Notes: generated from the letters alone by a model not told the origin. 39,625 bases of DNA from Gammaproteobacteria bacterium (GCA_014382695.1 JACNJF010000222.1:1-39625); one strand, 5' to 3'. Numbered from the stretch's first letter, positions 17,371 through 26,917 are shown. A program made the numbers and translations.

Positions 17371-17377
17371 CGAACTT
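17352..17377. repeat. 7-bp inverted repeat over the promoter spacer and -35 region
   Basis: AAGTTCG (17352-17358) and CGAACTT (17371-17377) are exact inverse copies with 12 bases between. The half-sites flank the -35 hexamer of the predicted cluster promoter, one lying in the spacer and one just upstream. Position and symmetry suit a dimeric regulator; no regulator can be named. Confidence 0.45.
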
Positions 17378-17474
17378 ACCGCCTTATATACCAGCCTCAA
17401 CGCCACCTGGGTAAATATTCAGCCTGGGTATATTGAACTATAGACCCTGCTCACTCAGCGAAACCGAACTCTAT

Positions 17475-17500
17475 AAAAAAACCCCTGAATTCAGGGGCTT
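17475..17500 (-). terminator. Rho-independent terminator of ssb
   Basis: CCCCTGAATTCAGGGG (17482-17497) is fully self-complementary and forms a tight stem. On the minus strand it is followed by seven T residues (17475-17481). It lies about 35 bases beyond the ssb stop codon and separates ssb from the O-antigen cluster promoter. Confidence 0.9.
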
Positions 17501-17531
17501 AGTTACAATAATTAACAACTTATACGTATGT

Positions 17532-17999
17532 TTAAAACGGAATATCATCAAACCCGTCATCTACCGGAGGCTCTTCAAACTGGGAAGGCTTGGCAGCGGC
17601 AGTTCTTTGCTGTGGACTATTATAGTCAGAGGTTCCACCGGATGAATCGGCACGCCCGCCAAGCATTTGCATTTGCCCATTAAATTGATCCAGCACTATT
17701 TCAGTAGAGTATCGATCCTGACCTGCCTGGTCCTGCCATTTACGGGTCTGAATCTTGCCTTCAAAATATGCCTGAGAGCCTTTTTTCAGGTACTGAGCGG
17801 CAACTTCAGCCAGCTTGCCGAAGATAACGATACGATGCCATTCGGTTTTTTCAACATTCTCACCGGTGCTTTTATCTTTCCATGACTCGTTAGTAGCAAC
17901 CGTTAAGTTGGCTATAGCACTACCACCAGCAGTGTATTTAACCTCCGGGTCTTTGCCCAGGGTGCCCACGATGATTGCTTTGTTTACGCCTCTTGCCAT
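17532..17999 (-). CDS. ssb: Single-stranded DNA-binding protein
   Basis: SSB coats single-stranded DNA during replication, recombination and repair. The 155-residue protein opens with [20 protein letters not shown] and an OB fold of about 110 residues with [12 protein letters not shown] and [15 protein letters not shown] glycine-, glutamine- and serine-rich linker leads to the acidic tip DDGFDDIPF that recruits partner proteins. The start follows GAGG at a good distance. The gene is in the uvrA neighbourhood, as in many gammaproteobacteria, and ends in a strong terminator. I see no clear LexA box upstream. Confidence 0.97.
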   Translation of the reverse strand: MARGVNKAIIVGTLGKDPEVKYTAGGSAIANLTVATNESWKDKSTGENVEKTEWHRIVIFGKLAEVAAQYLKKGSQAYFEGKIQTRKWQDQAGQDRYSTEIVLDQFNGQMQMLGGRADSSGGTSDYNSPQQRTAAAKPSQFEEPPVDDGFDDIPF

Positions 18000-18125
18000 A
18001 ATTTACCTCGGTGTTGATGCTATTTTTTTCAGTCGAGTAGTTTACTCTGTGTACCCCTAAGATGCGAGTGCATATTCCACTTCCATAGTTGCCAACGGTT
18101 GTTTATTGCGCTGTAGAAACCGGTC

Positions 18126-19088
18126 TTATTGAGTCAACTTGAAGGCATTAAAGAACTCTCGGCTAAACTGCTCCAGCTCACTCGCAGGAAGCTGATTAAT
18201 GCCTGCCGCGGCTTTTCTACCACCTCCCGAATGAAACTTCCGGCACAGTTCATCAGCGCCGGTTTTATTTTCCAGCGGGGCTCTTACGCTAACTCTGAAC
18301 TCATCTTCGCCCAGTGCGACCAGTACGGCATGGGCTCTTGCTGGATGAGCGTTTGCCAGATCATTAGAAAACACACCGTTCACCCGACGCGACCAGGGCT
18401 GATCCGGCATGATAAAAATTGCCCCCTGATCTCGTACTTCTACCGGTTGCAGGTCATGGGTCTGCTGCAGATCCTGCTGGTAGGCATGCAACAGTTTTTG
18501 ATAGTCATCGGTTGCAATAAAGTCGAGCGGGTTTTGATAAGGCTGGACCCGTGTATACAAATCTGCCGGGTGATACACCAGATCCTCCACGCTAAATCCA
18601 TACCCATTGTAATTGAGACAGGTTCCGAGCTGTTTGCAGGCTTCACGATCTACCTTGTTCATCCCTGTTTGATCGGCCAGGCTTTCTGCAGCAGCAAACA
18701 GGTTATCCCCATAAGCCCCGGTAATCGCCCAGGCATAAAACTGATTTTGCAGATAATGATTAATAATCAGGCTGGTGCAGGTATTAGCATCGGTGTCGAT
18801 ATGCAGCTCAAGCTGCGCCGAGTCGATAAGCTCACCGGCAAAGTGATGATCCGCGTAGAAAACCTGAGCGCCCGCATTGAGTGCCGCACGAACTCCTTCA
18901 CGATTTTTATCGAAAGATATATCCAGTGCGGTGATTTGATCATTCGCTTCGGCGTTGATCCTCGAAAACAGGTCGATTTCGCGTTTGATACCGGTTATGA
19001 GTGTACTCTGCAGAGGGTTTTTTAGACGTAGTTGTTGTAATGCGCAGATACCATCGGCATCTCCATTGAATATATCGTAGGCGGTCAT
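18126..19088 (-). CDS. DHH-family phosphoesterase, function unknown
   Basis: A 320-residue cytoplasmic protein of the DHH/DHHA1 group (relatives include RecJ, nano-RNases and cyclic-dinucleotide phosphodiesterases). The metal-binding motifs are NGDADG (8-13, D10 and D12), LDISFD (D56) and ADHH (79-82). The C-terminal HSGGGRKAAAGI (about 288-299) is the DHHA1 substrate-binding glycine loop. It has no membrane or signal segments. It lies 126 bases upstream of ssb in the same orientation, which may hint at a nucleic-acid role, but substrate cannot be assigned. A nearly full-length open frame on the opposite strand is a shadow. Confidence 0.85.
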   Translation of the reverse strand: MTAYDIFNGDADGICALQQLRLKNPLQSTLITGIKREIDLFSRINAEANDQITALDISFDKNREGVRAALNAGAQVFYADHHFAGELIDSAQLELHIDTDANTCTSLIINHYLQNQFYAWAITGAYGDNLFAAAESLADQTGMNKVDREACKQLGTCLNYNGYGFSVEDLVYHPADLYTRVQPYQNPLDFIATDDYQKLLHAYQQDLQQTHDLQPVEVRDQGAIFIMPDQPWSRRVNGVFSNDLANAHPARAHAVLVALGEDEFRVSVRAPLENKTGADELCRKFHSGGGRKAAAGINQLPASELEQFSREFFNAFKLTQ

Positions 19089-19161
19089 AGGTTAAAATTA
19101 TTGTTATTAAAGCGCTTATTTTAAGTGTTAGCAGCGCAATTTACGAGGTGAAATGCGGGTA

Positions 19162-19210
19162 ATAAAAAAGTGATGGCGGTAATTCTGCATGAGCCACCGC
19201 TATCACTTTC
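19162..19210 (-). terminator. Rho-independent terminator downstream of the ComEA-like gene
   Basis: On the minus strand AAGTGATAGCGGT pairs with ACCGCCATCACTT (12 pairs with one mismatch), followed by T-rich TTTTTTATT. It lies about 85 bases beyond the stop of the ComEA-like gene and insulates it from the DHH gene. Confidence 0.75.
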
Positions 19211-19293
19211 CAGAGGGCTAGTTAAAGCAGGAGGCATTAAATGAATGAAAGCCAGCGCTTTCCGATCCGGCTCATTCAATCTCCTGTATTGCG

Positions 19294-19554
19294 TTACTTA
19301 AGCAGGATATCCTTTTTATTTCTATCATAGGTGGAATGCCCAATACCCTTCACCAGAGTAACATCCTCCGCCCTGTTAAAGGGGCCGTTCTGGTCCCGAT
19401 AATTGACGATGGCCTGTGCTTTATGCGCGCCGATTCCATTCAGTGAACTGGCTATTTCAGTGGCGGACGCCGTATTGATATTAATCGGTGAAGCGCTAGC
19501 AAGCGATGACCAGAAAAGTCCGGCTGCGATGATGGTTATAGTTGATTGTTTCAT
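19294..19554 (-). CDS. Secreted ComEA-like helix-hairpin-helix DNA-binding protein
   Basis: An 86-residue precursor. Residues 1-22 form a signal peptide (lysine, then TITIIAAGLFWSSLASA) with a probable cut before SPININT. The mature part is one (HhH)2 unit: ININTASATEIASSLNGIGAHKAQAIVNYR and, after NGPFNRAEDVTLV, KGIGHSTYDRNK. Such small periplasmic proteins bind double-stranded DNA during natural transformation in several gammaproteobacteria; that role is inferred here. The start has a strong AAGGAG. No other competence gene is in the window. Confidence 0.85.
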   Translation of the reverse strand: MKQSTITIIAAGLFWSSLASASPININTASATEIASSLNGIGAHKAQAIVNYRDQNGPFNRAEDVTLVKGIGHSTYDRNKKDILLK

Positions 19555-19575
19555 AATGACTCCTTATTGATTCAA

Positions 19576-19621
19576 TTCCTGTTGAAAGTTCCTGTAGGTT
19601 CCTGACGGGTCGATTACCCGT
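19576..19621. repeat. Three TTCCTG direct repeats plus a 6-bp inverted repeat upstream of the ComEA-like gene
   Basis: TTCCTG starts at 19576, 19589 and 19599 (AGGAA-type boxes on the coding strand, 10 to 13 bases apart). Next to them ACGGGT (19605-19610) and ACCCGT (19616-19621) form a perfect stem with a five-base loop. The group lies in the 116-base gap between the MFS stop and the ComEA-like start. It may be a control region or a terminator remnant without a T-run; nothing more can be said. Confidence 0.4.
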
Positions 19622-19670
19622 TCCGATCAGATTAATGATTGGATAAAAAAATGCAAGTACCTACCGGCTT

Positions 19671-21023
19671 TTACTTTGCCATCAAGCGCTCCAGTGCCTC
19701 ATTATCGAACAGCTTTTTATCGATTTTTATATAGGCTATCTTGTCGTCCAGATACACCGTTAGCTCCTGCACCCCTGCCAGCTTTTCAACCTGCTGACGA
19801 AAATGAATGATGGATGGCTCATCGAAATTGCTCAGCGACACAATCCGTGAAGAAACTGGCTGCGGCTTCTGCATGAATAAAGCGACAAGCCACCATAGTA
19901 CGATCATGCCAGCCAGCTCAAGAAAGGCCGGCTTATGGGTGGCATACGCGAGCATCGATCCACCCAGCATGCCGCCCGCGAATGCGCCCAGAAATTGCGC
20001 GGTGGAAAACAACCCCATCGCGGTCCCTTTCATATCAGCGGGGGCAATTTTAGCGACTAGTGATGGTAGTGATGCTTCCAGAAAGTTAAAGCCCGCAAAG
20101 AACAGCATCAGCATCAGAAAAATAGCCGGGTAAGCGTGAAACTGCGACAACCCCAGCTCAGCCAGTCCGACACATAGAATACCGAGTAAAAACATCGGCT
20201 TCATCTGGCTCTTCTTTTCCGCAAATATAATCATCGGAACCATGATCAGGATGGACAGCACAAACACCGACAGATAGGTTTTCCAGTGTTCAGCAACGTC
20301 GACATGTAATTGATCACGCATCATCAGCGGGAACAGTACGAAGGTCGCCGCCAGTACCATGTGCAGCACAAACACGCCAAAATCGAGCCGTAACAATTCC
20401 CGGTTGGCTAACACCTTACCAATATCAGAGACCGAAAGCTGGGCATCCCGATGGAAGCTCTGCTGCTGCGGATTGGGCGTAACGAATAGCACAATCAGAA
20501 TACTACACACCGCCAGCACGGCGGTGATCCAGAAAATACCCGAAATCCCGACACTGGCGGCCAGAATCGGGCCTGAAATCATCGACACCATGAACGCCAC
20601 ACCGATCGACATACCAATAACCGCCATGATACGCATACGGATCTCTTCTCTGGTTAAATCGGCAGCCAGTGCCATCACCACGGCGGCGATCGCGCCCATA
20701 CCCTGCAATCCACGGCCAAAGATAATCTGTTGAATCGACTCAGCCAGTGCCGCCACCACACTGCCGGCGCAGAACAGTAGTAACCCGAGGATAATCATCT
20801 TCTTGCGCCCCACCCGATCCGACAGGAAGCCGAATGGCAATTGAAACAGTCCCTGAGTCAGGCCATAAACACCGATCGCGAGCCCGATCAACAGGGGGGT
20901 AGCGCCGGCATAGTCGGTCGCATATAAAGAAAAAACCGGTAATATCATGAATAAACCGATCATTCGAAAGGCATACACCAGAGCCAGCGAAAACGCCGCC
21001 TGTTTTTCGGTTTTAAGCATCAT
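19671..21023 (-). CDS. yajR: MFS transporter with C-terminal YAM domain (YajR-like)
   Basis: An inner-membrane drug:proton-antiporter-type transporter of 450 residues. About twelve helices are visible; the loop 2-3 signature appears as GFLSDRVGRKKMI (62-74) and the helix 5 region as SIGVAFMVSMISGPILAA. After the last helix a soluble tail of about 60 residues (VEKLAGVQELTVYLDDKIAY to the end) resembles the ferredoxin-like YAM domain of YajR. Substrate is unknown. The gene is divergent from uvrA across 139 bases, an arrangement shared by relatives where uvrA, this transporter and ssb are neighbours. Confidence 0.88.
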   Translation of the reverse strand: MMLKTEKQAAFSLALVYAFRMIGLFMILPVFSLYATDYAGATPLLIGLAIGVYGLTQGLFQLPFGFLSDRVGRKKMIILGLLLFCAGSVVAALAESIQQIIFGRGLQGMGAIAAVVMALAADLTREEIRMRIMAVIGMSIGVAFMVSMISGPILAASVGISGIFWITAVLAVCSILIVLFVTPNPQQQSFHRDAQLSVSDIGKVLANRELLRLDFGVFVLHMVLAATFVLFPLMMRDQLHVDVAEHWKTYLSVFVLSILIMVPMIIFAEKKSQMKPMFLLGILCVGLAELGLSQFHAYPAIFLMLMLFFAGFNFLEASLPSLVAKIAPADMKGTAMGLFSTAQFLGAFAGGMLGGSMLAYATHKPAFLELAGMIVLWWLVALFMQKPQPVSSRIVSLSNFDEPSIIHFRQQVEKLAGVQELTVYLDDKIAYIKIDKKLFDNEALERLMAK

Positions 21024-21038
21024 GAACTATCACAGTGA

Positions 21039-21071
21039 GGGTTATAAAAAAGCGTCATATTAGCATAACCC
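21039..21071. repeat. 7-bp inverted repeat in the yajR–uvrA divergent region
   Basis: GGGTTAT (21039-21045) and ATAACCC (21065-21071) are exact inverse copies 19 bases apart, just upstream of the transporter start. The arms fall where its promoter should be, so an operator is possible. No regulator gene is adjacent. Confidence 0.3.
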
Positions 21072-21111
21072 AGAGCCCTGTAGTCAGCCATCCGCGCTAT
21101 AAAAAACGGCA

Positions 21112-21135
21112 GATAATCTCAATCAGGTTTATAAT
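21112..21135 (+). promoter_or_regulatory. Probable uvrA promoter (-10 only clear)
   Basis: TATAAT at 21130-21135 lies 27 bases before the uvrA ATG. No good -35 is found 16-18 bases upstream. I looked for a LexA box (CTG-N10-CAG) in the whole 139-base gap and saw none, so SOS control of uvrA is not supported here. Confidence 0.4.
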
Positions 21136-21162
21136 ATTGGGTTTTTCTTAAGCGAACTATTT

Positions 21163-23991
21163 ATGGATTCGATCGTAATCAGGGGTGCGCGTACCCACAA
21201 CCTGAAAAATATTGACCTGACCCTCCCCAGAGACAAACTAATCGTCATCACCGGGCTATCCGGTTCCGGCAAGTCGTCACTCGCGTTTGACACCATTTTC
21301 GCGGAAGGCCAACGGCGTTATGTTGAATCACTTTCAACCTACGCTCGCCAGTTTCTGTCGGTGATGGAAAAACCCGATATCGATCATATCGAAGGGCTGT
21401 CTCCGGCCATCTCGATCGAACAGAAAACCACCTCACATAACCCGCGCTCTACCGTCGGCACGATTACGGAAATCTATGACTACCTGAGGCTGCTGTTTGC
21501 GCGTTCCGGAACGCCGCGCTGCCCTGAGCATAATATTACCCTCGAAGCCAGCACCATCAGCCAGATGGTTGACAAGGTACTGTCGCTGTCGCCGGATTAC
21601 CGCCTCATGTTGCTGGCGCCAGTAATCAGCAATCGTAAGGGTGAACATGTCCAGTTGCTCGAAAACCTGCAGCGCCAGGGCTTTCTGCGCGCCCGTATCG
21701 ACGGTGAAATCTATGAACTGGATGAACCACCAAAACTCGATCTGCGTAAAAAGCATAGTATCGATGTCATTATCGATCGTTTTAAAGTGCACGACGACCT
21801 CAGTTTAAGACTGGCCGAATCGTTTGAAACCGCACTCAACATGACCGATGGTATTGTGCATATTGCCTCGATGGATGGTACGGATGGATTTGAGCAAATT
21901 ACTTTCTCGGCCAATTTTGCCTGCCCACAGTGCGGTTACTCGCTCACCGAACTGGAACCACGCCTGTTTTCGTTTAATAGCCCGATGGGGGCCTGCCCGG
22001 AATGTGATGGTATCGGTACCATGCAGTTTTTCGATCCAGAACTGGTGGTAAAGTCCCCCGAACTTAGCCTCGCCGGTGGTGCCATCCGTGGCTGGGATCG
22101 GCGTAATGGCTACTATTTCCAGATGCTGTGCTCGCTCGCGAAACATTATAAGTTTGATGTCGATGCCCCGTTCCAGGATCTGGATAAAAAAATCCAGGAT
22201 GTCATCCTGAAAGGCTCCGATGAAGATGTTAAATTTGTGTTTAATAATGAGCGTGGCGACAAGCGCGTCCAGGTACACCCGTTCGAAGGCATCCTGCCCA
22301 ATCTGAAACGACGTTATCGTGATACCGACTCCAATGTGGTGCGTGAAGAGCTGGCCAAATATCTCTCCGATGCCGCCTGTCATAGCTGTCAGGGTGAGCG
22401 TCTGAATACCGCTGCACGTCATGTCTTTCTCGAAAACACCAACCTGCCGGATATCGTCAATCTACCGATTGGTGAGGCCCTCCACTATTTCAACCATCTC
22501 TCGATCGAGGGCAGCAAGGGCCAGATCGCCGAAAAAATCACTAAGGAAATCAAGGAACGATTAAGCTTTCTGGTTAATGTGGGTCTGGATTACCTGAGCC
22601 TAAGCCGCAGCGCCGACACCCTTTCCGGTGGTGAATCGCAACGTATCCGTCTCGCCAGTCAGATAGGTGCCGGACTGGTCGGCGTCATGTATATTCTGGA
22701 CGAACCTTCGATAGGACTGCATCAGCGTGACAACGATCGCCTGTTGCATACGCTGAATTTTTTACGCGACCTTGGTAATACGGTGATAGTGGTCGAACAT
22801 GATGAAGATGCCATCGCTTGCGCCGACTATGTCGTTGATATAGGCCCTGGAGCTGGCGTCCATGGTGGTGAGATTATCGCCGTTGGTACGGCTGCTGAAA
22901 TCGCTAACAATCCCGCTTCACTCACTGGTCAGTACCTGAGCGGCAAAAAATCGATCGCTATTCCAGCAAAACGGACACCCGTTGATATGGATAAGATGGT
23001 CGTTATAGAAGACGCCAGCGGCAATAATCTTAAATCGGTTAAGCTGGAGCTACCGGTCGGTCTATTTACCTGTGTTACCGGTGTTTCCGGTTCCGGGAAA
23101 TCCACTCTAATCAACGAAACTTTGTACAAGCTCGCTGCGATACACATCAATAAGAGCGCGTTGCATCCGGCCAGTCACGGTAAGGTTTCTGGTTTCAATT
23201 TTTTCGATAAGGTTATCGATATCAACCAGAGCCCGATTGGAAGAACACCTCGCTCAAATCCAGCAACCTATACTGGACTATTCACTCCGATACGTGAGCT
23301 TTTTTCCGGCACTCAGGAATCCCGCTCGCGCGGCTATAAACCCGGGCGCTTCAGTTTCAACGTCAAGGGCGGTCGCTGCGAAATCTGTCAGGGCGATGGC
23401 GTAAAAAAAGTTGAAATGCACTTTCTGCCGGATGTTTACGTGACCTGTGACGTTTGCAAGGGTAAAAGGTACAACCGTGAAACGCTGGACATTCACTATA
23501 AAGGCAAAAACATCCATCAGGTGCTGGAGATGACAGTAGAAGATGCGGTTGTATTTTTTAGTGCGATCCCGGTGTTAAAACGCAAGCTCGATACCCTGAT
23601 GGATGTCGGACTCAGCTATATAACATTGGGACAGAATGCGACCACCTTATCGGGCGGTGAAGCGCAACGTATCAAGCTTTCACGTGAGCTCTCCAAGCGA
23701 GACACCGGCAGCACCCTGTATATTCTGGATGAACCGACAACCGGTCTTCATTTTCACGATATCGAACAACTGTTAAAAGTGCTGCACCGGTTACGTGATC
23801 ATGGCAATACGATCACAGTGATCGAACATAACCTGCACGTGATTAAAACCGCAGACTGGATTATTGATCTGGGCCCTGAAGGTGGTGGCAAAGGCGGCGA
23901 AATCATCGCCACCGGAACTCCCGAACAGGTTGCCGAGGTAACAGCCTCCTATACCGGACAATATTTAAAGAAATTACTCACACGCAATTAG
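21163..23991 (+). CDS. uvrA: Excinuclease ABC subunit A
   Basis: The damage-recognition ATPase of nucleotide excision repair. The 942-residue protein has two ABC cassettes. Walker A motifs are GLSGSGKS (31-38) and GVSGSGKS (about 640). Signature motifs are LSGGES (about 486) and LSGGEAQ (about 828), each followed by an ILDEP Walker B. Zinc modules are visible at CPQC…CPEC (about 253-280) and CEIC…CDVC (about 738-765). The UvrB-interaction region lies between the first Walker A and signature. Length and motifs are complete. Confidence 0.99.
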   Translation: MDSIVIRGARTHNLKNIDLTLPRDKLIVITGLSGSGKSSLAFDTIFAEGQRRYVESLSTYARQFLSVMEKPDIDHIEGLSPAISIEQKTTSHNPRSTVGTITEIYDYLRLLFARSGTPRCPEHNITLEASTISQMVDKVLSLSPDYRLMLLAPVISNRKGEHVQLLENLQRQGFLRARIDGEIYELDEPPKLDLRKKHSIDVIIDRFKVHDDLSLRLAESFETALNMTDGIVHIASMDGTDGFEQITFSANFACPQCGYSLTELEPRLFSFNSPMGACPECDGIGTMQFFDPELVVKSPELSLAGGAIRGWDRRNGYYFQMLCSLAKHYKFDVDAPFQDLDKKIQDVILKGSDEDVKFVFNNERGDKRVQVHPFEGILPNLKRRYRDTDSNVVREELAKYLSDAACHSCQGERLNTAARHVFLENTNLPDIVNLPIGEALHYFNHLSIEGSKGQIAEKITKEIKERLSFLVNVGLDYLSLSRSADTLSGGESQRIRLASQIGAGLVGVMYILDEPSIGLHQRDNDRLLHTLNFLRDLGNTVIVVEHDEDAIACADYVVDIGPGAGVHGGEIIAVGTAAEIANNPASLTGQYLSGKKSIAIPAKRTPVDMDKMVVIEDASGNNLKSVKLELPVGLFTCVTGVSGSGKSTLINETLYKLAAIHINKSALHPASHGKVSGFNFFDKVIDINQSPIGRTPRSNPATYTGLFTPIRELFSGTQESRSRGYKPGRFSFNVKGGRCEICQGDGVKKVEMHFLPDVYVTCDVCKGKRYNRETLDIHYKGKNIHQVLEMTVEDAVVFFSAIPVLKRKLDTLMDVGLSYITLGQNATTLSGGEAQRIKLSRELSKRDTGSTLYILDEPTTGLHFHDIEQLLKVLHRLRDHGNTITVIEHNLHVIKTADWIIDLGPEGGGKGGEIIATGTPEQVAEVTASYTGQYLKKLLTRN

Positions 23992-24102
23992 CCGAACTAT
24001 TGGTTTAAAATAAGCGTTTTTAAGCCACCAAATAGATACGACTGAATTAACATCGATTAATGATTAAATCACCGACCAACCCCTGTAAGTAACGGAAATA
24101 AC

Positions 24103-25464
24103 ATGAAAAATAAAATAAGCTGTTTTAAAGCCTACGATGCTCGCGGCAAGGTGCCCTCCGAACTGAATGAGGATATCGCCTACCGAGTTGGTAGAGCCTA
24201 TGCCGAGTTTTTACAACCGCAACAGGTTGCCGTAGGTCGTGATGTACGGTTGACCAGTGAGGCACTTTTTGCAGCTTTAACCCGAGGCTTAATGGATAGT
24301 GGTGTAGACGTCCTCGATCTGGGTATTTGTGGAACCGAACAGGTCTATTTTGCGGCTTTCCACTTATCGCTAGATGGCGGCATTATGATTACCGCCAGTC
24401 ATAATCCGGTCGATTACAATGGCTTCAAGTTCGTACGTGAAAACTCTAAACCAATCAGTAGCGACAGTGGCCTTAACAAAATTCGTCAGATTGCCGAAGA
24501 GAACGTGTTTAAACCGGTTGATAAAAAGGGCAAGTTGATTGCTACCGATCTGTCAGAGTCCTATATTCAGCACCTGCTGTCTTATCTTCGATCAGTCAAA
24601 AATCTTAAGCCATTCAGGGTTGTCACCAATAATGGTAATGGAGTCGCCAGCCCGGTCCTTGACCTGCTGGAGAAGCATCTGCCATTCGAATTCATCAAAC
24701 TCCAGCATGACCCTGATGGACACTTTCCGAATGGCGTACCCAATCCCTTATTACCCGAGGGTCGCGCTCCAACCATCGACGCTATTCTGCAACATAAAGC
24801 AGATTTTGGTATCGCCTGGGATGGTGATTTCGACCGCTGTTTCCTGTTTGATGGCAATGGCCGCTTTATTGAAGGCTATTACATTGTCGGCCTGCTAGGA
24901 GCGCAACTATTACAGCAGAGTCCTGGCGAAAACATCGTACATGATCCTCGCCTGGTCTGGAATACACAGGAGCTGGCAAAAAAGTTTGGCGGACAGGCTG
25001 TACAAAGTAAGGCAGGACATGCCTTTATCAAAGAAAAGATGCGTGAAGTAAACGCTATTTATGGTGGCGAAATGAGCGCTCATCACTTTTTCAGGGATTT
25101 TGGTTACTGTGACAGCGGAATGATTCCGTGGTTACTGATTAGCGAAATAATGAGCGAACAGAATAAGTCGCTGGCACAACTGGTCGACGAACGCATTCAG
25201 GCCTATCCAGTCAGTGGAGAAATTAATATGAGCGTCACTGATAGCAGAAAAGTTCTGGATGCAGTGCTACAACATTTTGCCGGTCAGTCGTATCAGTTTG
25301 ACGACACCGATGGTATCGGTCTCAGTTTTGACACCTGGCGTTTCAATATTCGCAGCTCTAATACCGAGCCGCTTTTACGCCTGAATGTTGAATCCAGAGG
25401 CGACATTCAATTGATGGAGCAGAAACGCGACCTGTTAATCGGCCTGATTAAATCTTGCAGTTAA
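24103..25464 (+). CDS. manB: Phosphomannomutase (ManB/CpsG type)
   Basis: Interconverts mannose-6-phosphate and mannose-1-phosphate, the precursor of GDP-mannose. The 453-residue protein has the phosphoserine loop TASHNP (S99), the magnesium loop DGDFDR (about 240), GGEMSAHHFFRDF, and RSSNTEPLLRLNVESRG for phosphate binding. The CFKAYDARGK start and the DGDFDRCFLFD form match the enterobacterial CpsG branch more than AlgC. It could supply the gmd–colC–colD module, but it lies on the other side of uvrA and is transcribed alone. Phosphoglucomutase side activity is possible, which would also yield glucose-1-phosphate for rfbF. Confidence 0.93.
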   Translation: MKNKISCFKAYDARGKVPSELNEDIAYRVGRAYAEFLQPQQVAVGRDVRLTSEALFAALTRGLMDSGVDVLDLGICGTEQVYFAAFHLSLDGGIMITASHNPVDYNGFKFVRENSKPISSDSGLNKIRQIAEENVFKPVDKKGKLIATDLSESYIQHLLSYLRSVKNLKPFRVVTNNGNGVASPVLDLLEKHLPFEFIKLQHDPDGHFPNGVPNPLLPEGRAPTIDAILQHKADFGIAWDGDFDRCFLFDGNGRFIEGYYIVGLLGAQLLQQSPGENIVHDPRLVWNTQELAKKFGGQAVQSKAGHAFIKEKMREVNAIYGGEMSAHHFFRDFGYCDSGMIPWLLISEIMSEQNKSLAQLVDERIQAYPVSGEINMSVTDSRKVLDAVLQHFAGQSYQFDDTDGIGLSFDTWRFNIRSSNTEPLLRLNVESRGDIQLMEQKRDLLIGLIKSCS

Positions 25465-25472
25465 AAGCAGAC

Positions 25473-25505
25473 AAAAAAAAGGCCGGAATCTCCGGCCTTT
25501 TTTTA
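25473..25505. terminator. Bidirectional terminator between manB and rplQ
   Basis: GGCCGGA (25481-25487) pairs with TCCGGCC (25491-25497) across a three-base loop. A run of eight A precedes it and a run of seven T follows, so it can stop both the plus-strand manB transcript and the minus-strand alpha operon. Confidence 0.93.
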
Positions 25506-25519
25506 TTCTTTAACGAACC

Positions 25520-25885
25520 TTACTCAGCAGGTCTATCGACCAGCTCGACATAGGCCATAGGGGCCTTGTCACCAGTACGGAAGCCGCACTTAAGAATTCG
25601 CATATATCCACCTGGACGTTCCTTGTAACGCGGCCCAAGATTGGTAAACAGCTTACCGACCATCGCTTTATCACGAATCCGGCTGAAAGCCAAACGACGA
25701 TTAGCGACGCTATCTTCTTTAGCCAGAGTGATCAAAGGCTCGGCTACACGACGTAATTCTTTCGCCTTGGGCAGAGTTGTTTTAATAACTTCATGTTCAA
25801 ACAATGATACAGCCATGTTTTTAAACATTGCCTTACGATGTGAACTATTGCGGTTAAGTTGACGACCGCTTTTACGATGACGCAT
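25520..25885 (-). CDS. rplQ: 50S ribosomal protein L17
   Basis: L17 of the large subunit, 121 residues, with the standard start [20 protein letters not shown] and the ending [18 protein letters not shown]. Last gene of the alpha operon, 16 bases after rpoA, and directly before the terminator. Confidence 0.98.
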   Translation of the reverse strand: MRHRKSGRQLNRNSSHRKAMFKNMAVSLFEHEVIKTTLPKAKELRRVAEPLITLAKEDSVANRRLAFSRIRDKAMVGKLFTNLGPRYKERPGGYMRILKCGFRTGDKAPMAYVELVDRPAE

Positions 25886-25901
25886 AGTATATAAACCTCA
25901 A

Positions 25902-26903
25902 TTAACTTGCTAACTTACTTTCATTTTCGATATTTGGTGGCGGCCAGTTTTCCAGACGCATACCCAAAGACAGGCCATATGAGGCGAGTACATCTTTAAT
26001 TTCGGTAAGAGATTTTTTGCCCAGGTTAGGAGTCTTCAACAGCTCAACTTCTGTGCGCTGAATCAGGTCACCTATGTAGTAAATATTTTCTGCTTTCAGA
26101 CAGTTAGCTGAACGTACCGTCAGCTCAAGATCATCGACAGGTCTTAACAGAATAGGATCGATCAACGATTCAGGCTCTTCAGGTTCTTCTTCTTCAGAAC
26201 CTTCAAGATTAACGAATACGGATAACTGATCTTTCAGAATACTACCCGCAATACGGATAGCCTCTTCAGGATCGACCGTACCGTTGGTTTCGATATCGAT
26301 AACCAGCTTATCCAGATCAGTACGCTGTTCAACACGTGCTGCCTCAACCGAGTAAGCAACCTTTAACACCGGTGAAAAGGATGCATCGATCTGCAGATGT
26401 CCCAGTGCATGATCTTCATCCGATACATTGCGCTGGTTTGAAGGCTGATAGCCACGACCTTTGATCACATGAATCTGCATGTTAAAGTCGATATCTTTGG
26501 TCAAATTGGCAATCACATAATCGGGATCGACAATTTCAATATCATGATCCAGCTGAATATCACCAGCTGTAACAGGACCTTTGCCTTTTTTGCTAATAGT
26601 AAGAGTGGCTTCATCACGGCTATGCATAACGATACCAACACCTTTCAGGTTCAGCATAATGTCAATGACATCTTCCTGAACACCCTCGATCGTTGTATAT
26701 TCGTGCAGAACCCCTTCAATCTTAACATCTACGATGGCGCAGCCTGGAACAGAAGAAAGCAGTATTCTTCTCAGTGCGTTACCCAGCGTATGTCCGAAAC
26801 CACGCTCCAAAGGCTCAATCGAAACCTTGGCATGGTAGGTATGTTGTTCTTCTACTTTAACCTGACGAGGTTTAAGCAGTTCTGACATTTTCATAGATGA
26901 CAT
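25902..26903 (-). CDS. rpoA: RNA polymerase subunit alpha
   Basis: Scaffold for polymerase assembly and target of activators and UP elements. The 333 residues divide into the dimerisation domain ([17 protein letters not shown] near the start), an acidic linker ([13 protein letters not shown]), and the DNA-binding C-terminal domain with [15 protein letters not shown] carrying the arginine that contacts UP-element DNA, then the helix-hairpin-helix [16 protein letters not shown]. The position between rpsD and rplQ is standard. Confidence 0.99.
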   Translation of the reverse strand: MSSMKMSELLKPRQVKVEEQHTYHAKVSIEPLERGFGHTLGNALRRILLSSVPGCAIVDVKIEGVLHEYTTIEGVQEDVIDIMLNLKGVGIVMHSRDEATLTISKKGKGPVTAGDIQLDHDIEIVDPDYVIANLTKDIDFNMQIHVIKGRGYQPSNQRNVSDEDHALGHLQIDASFSPVLKVAYSVEAARVEQRTDLDKLVIDIETNGTVDPEEAIRIAGSILKDQLSVFVNLEGSEEEEPEEPESLIDPILLRPVDDLELTVRSANCLKAENIYYIGDLIQRTEVELLKTPNLGKKSLTEIKDVLASYGLSLGMRLENWPPPNIENESKLAS

Positions 26904-26917
26904 AGGTAATCCGTTAA

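Larger units (their letters stand above)
17171..17531 (-). other. 361-base gene-free leader between ssb and the O-antigen cluster
   Basis: No convincing coding frame is present. From the ssb side it holds the ssb terminator (17475-17500), a direct repeat CCTGGGTA (17406-17413 and 17423-17430), an inverted repeat (17352-17377) overlapping a promoter (17342-17370), an ops-like octamer (17281-17288), and another TATAAT-like hexamer (17182-17187) very close to the rfbI start. A long untranslated leader is the usual arrangement upstream of O-antigen clusters. Confidence 0.6.

Noticed and set aside
18129-19025. A 298-codon open frame antisense to the DHH gene
   Set aside because: It mirrors the DHH gene almost end to end, shows no recognisable motif, and the minus-strand protein has complete metal-binding motifs.
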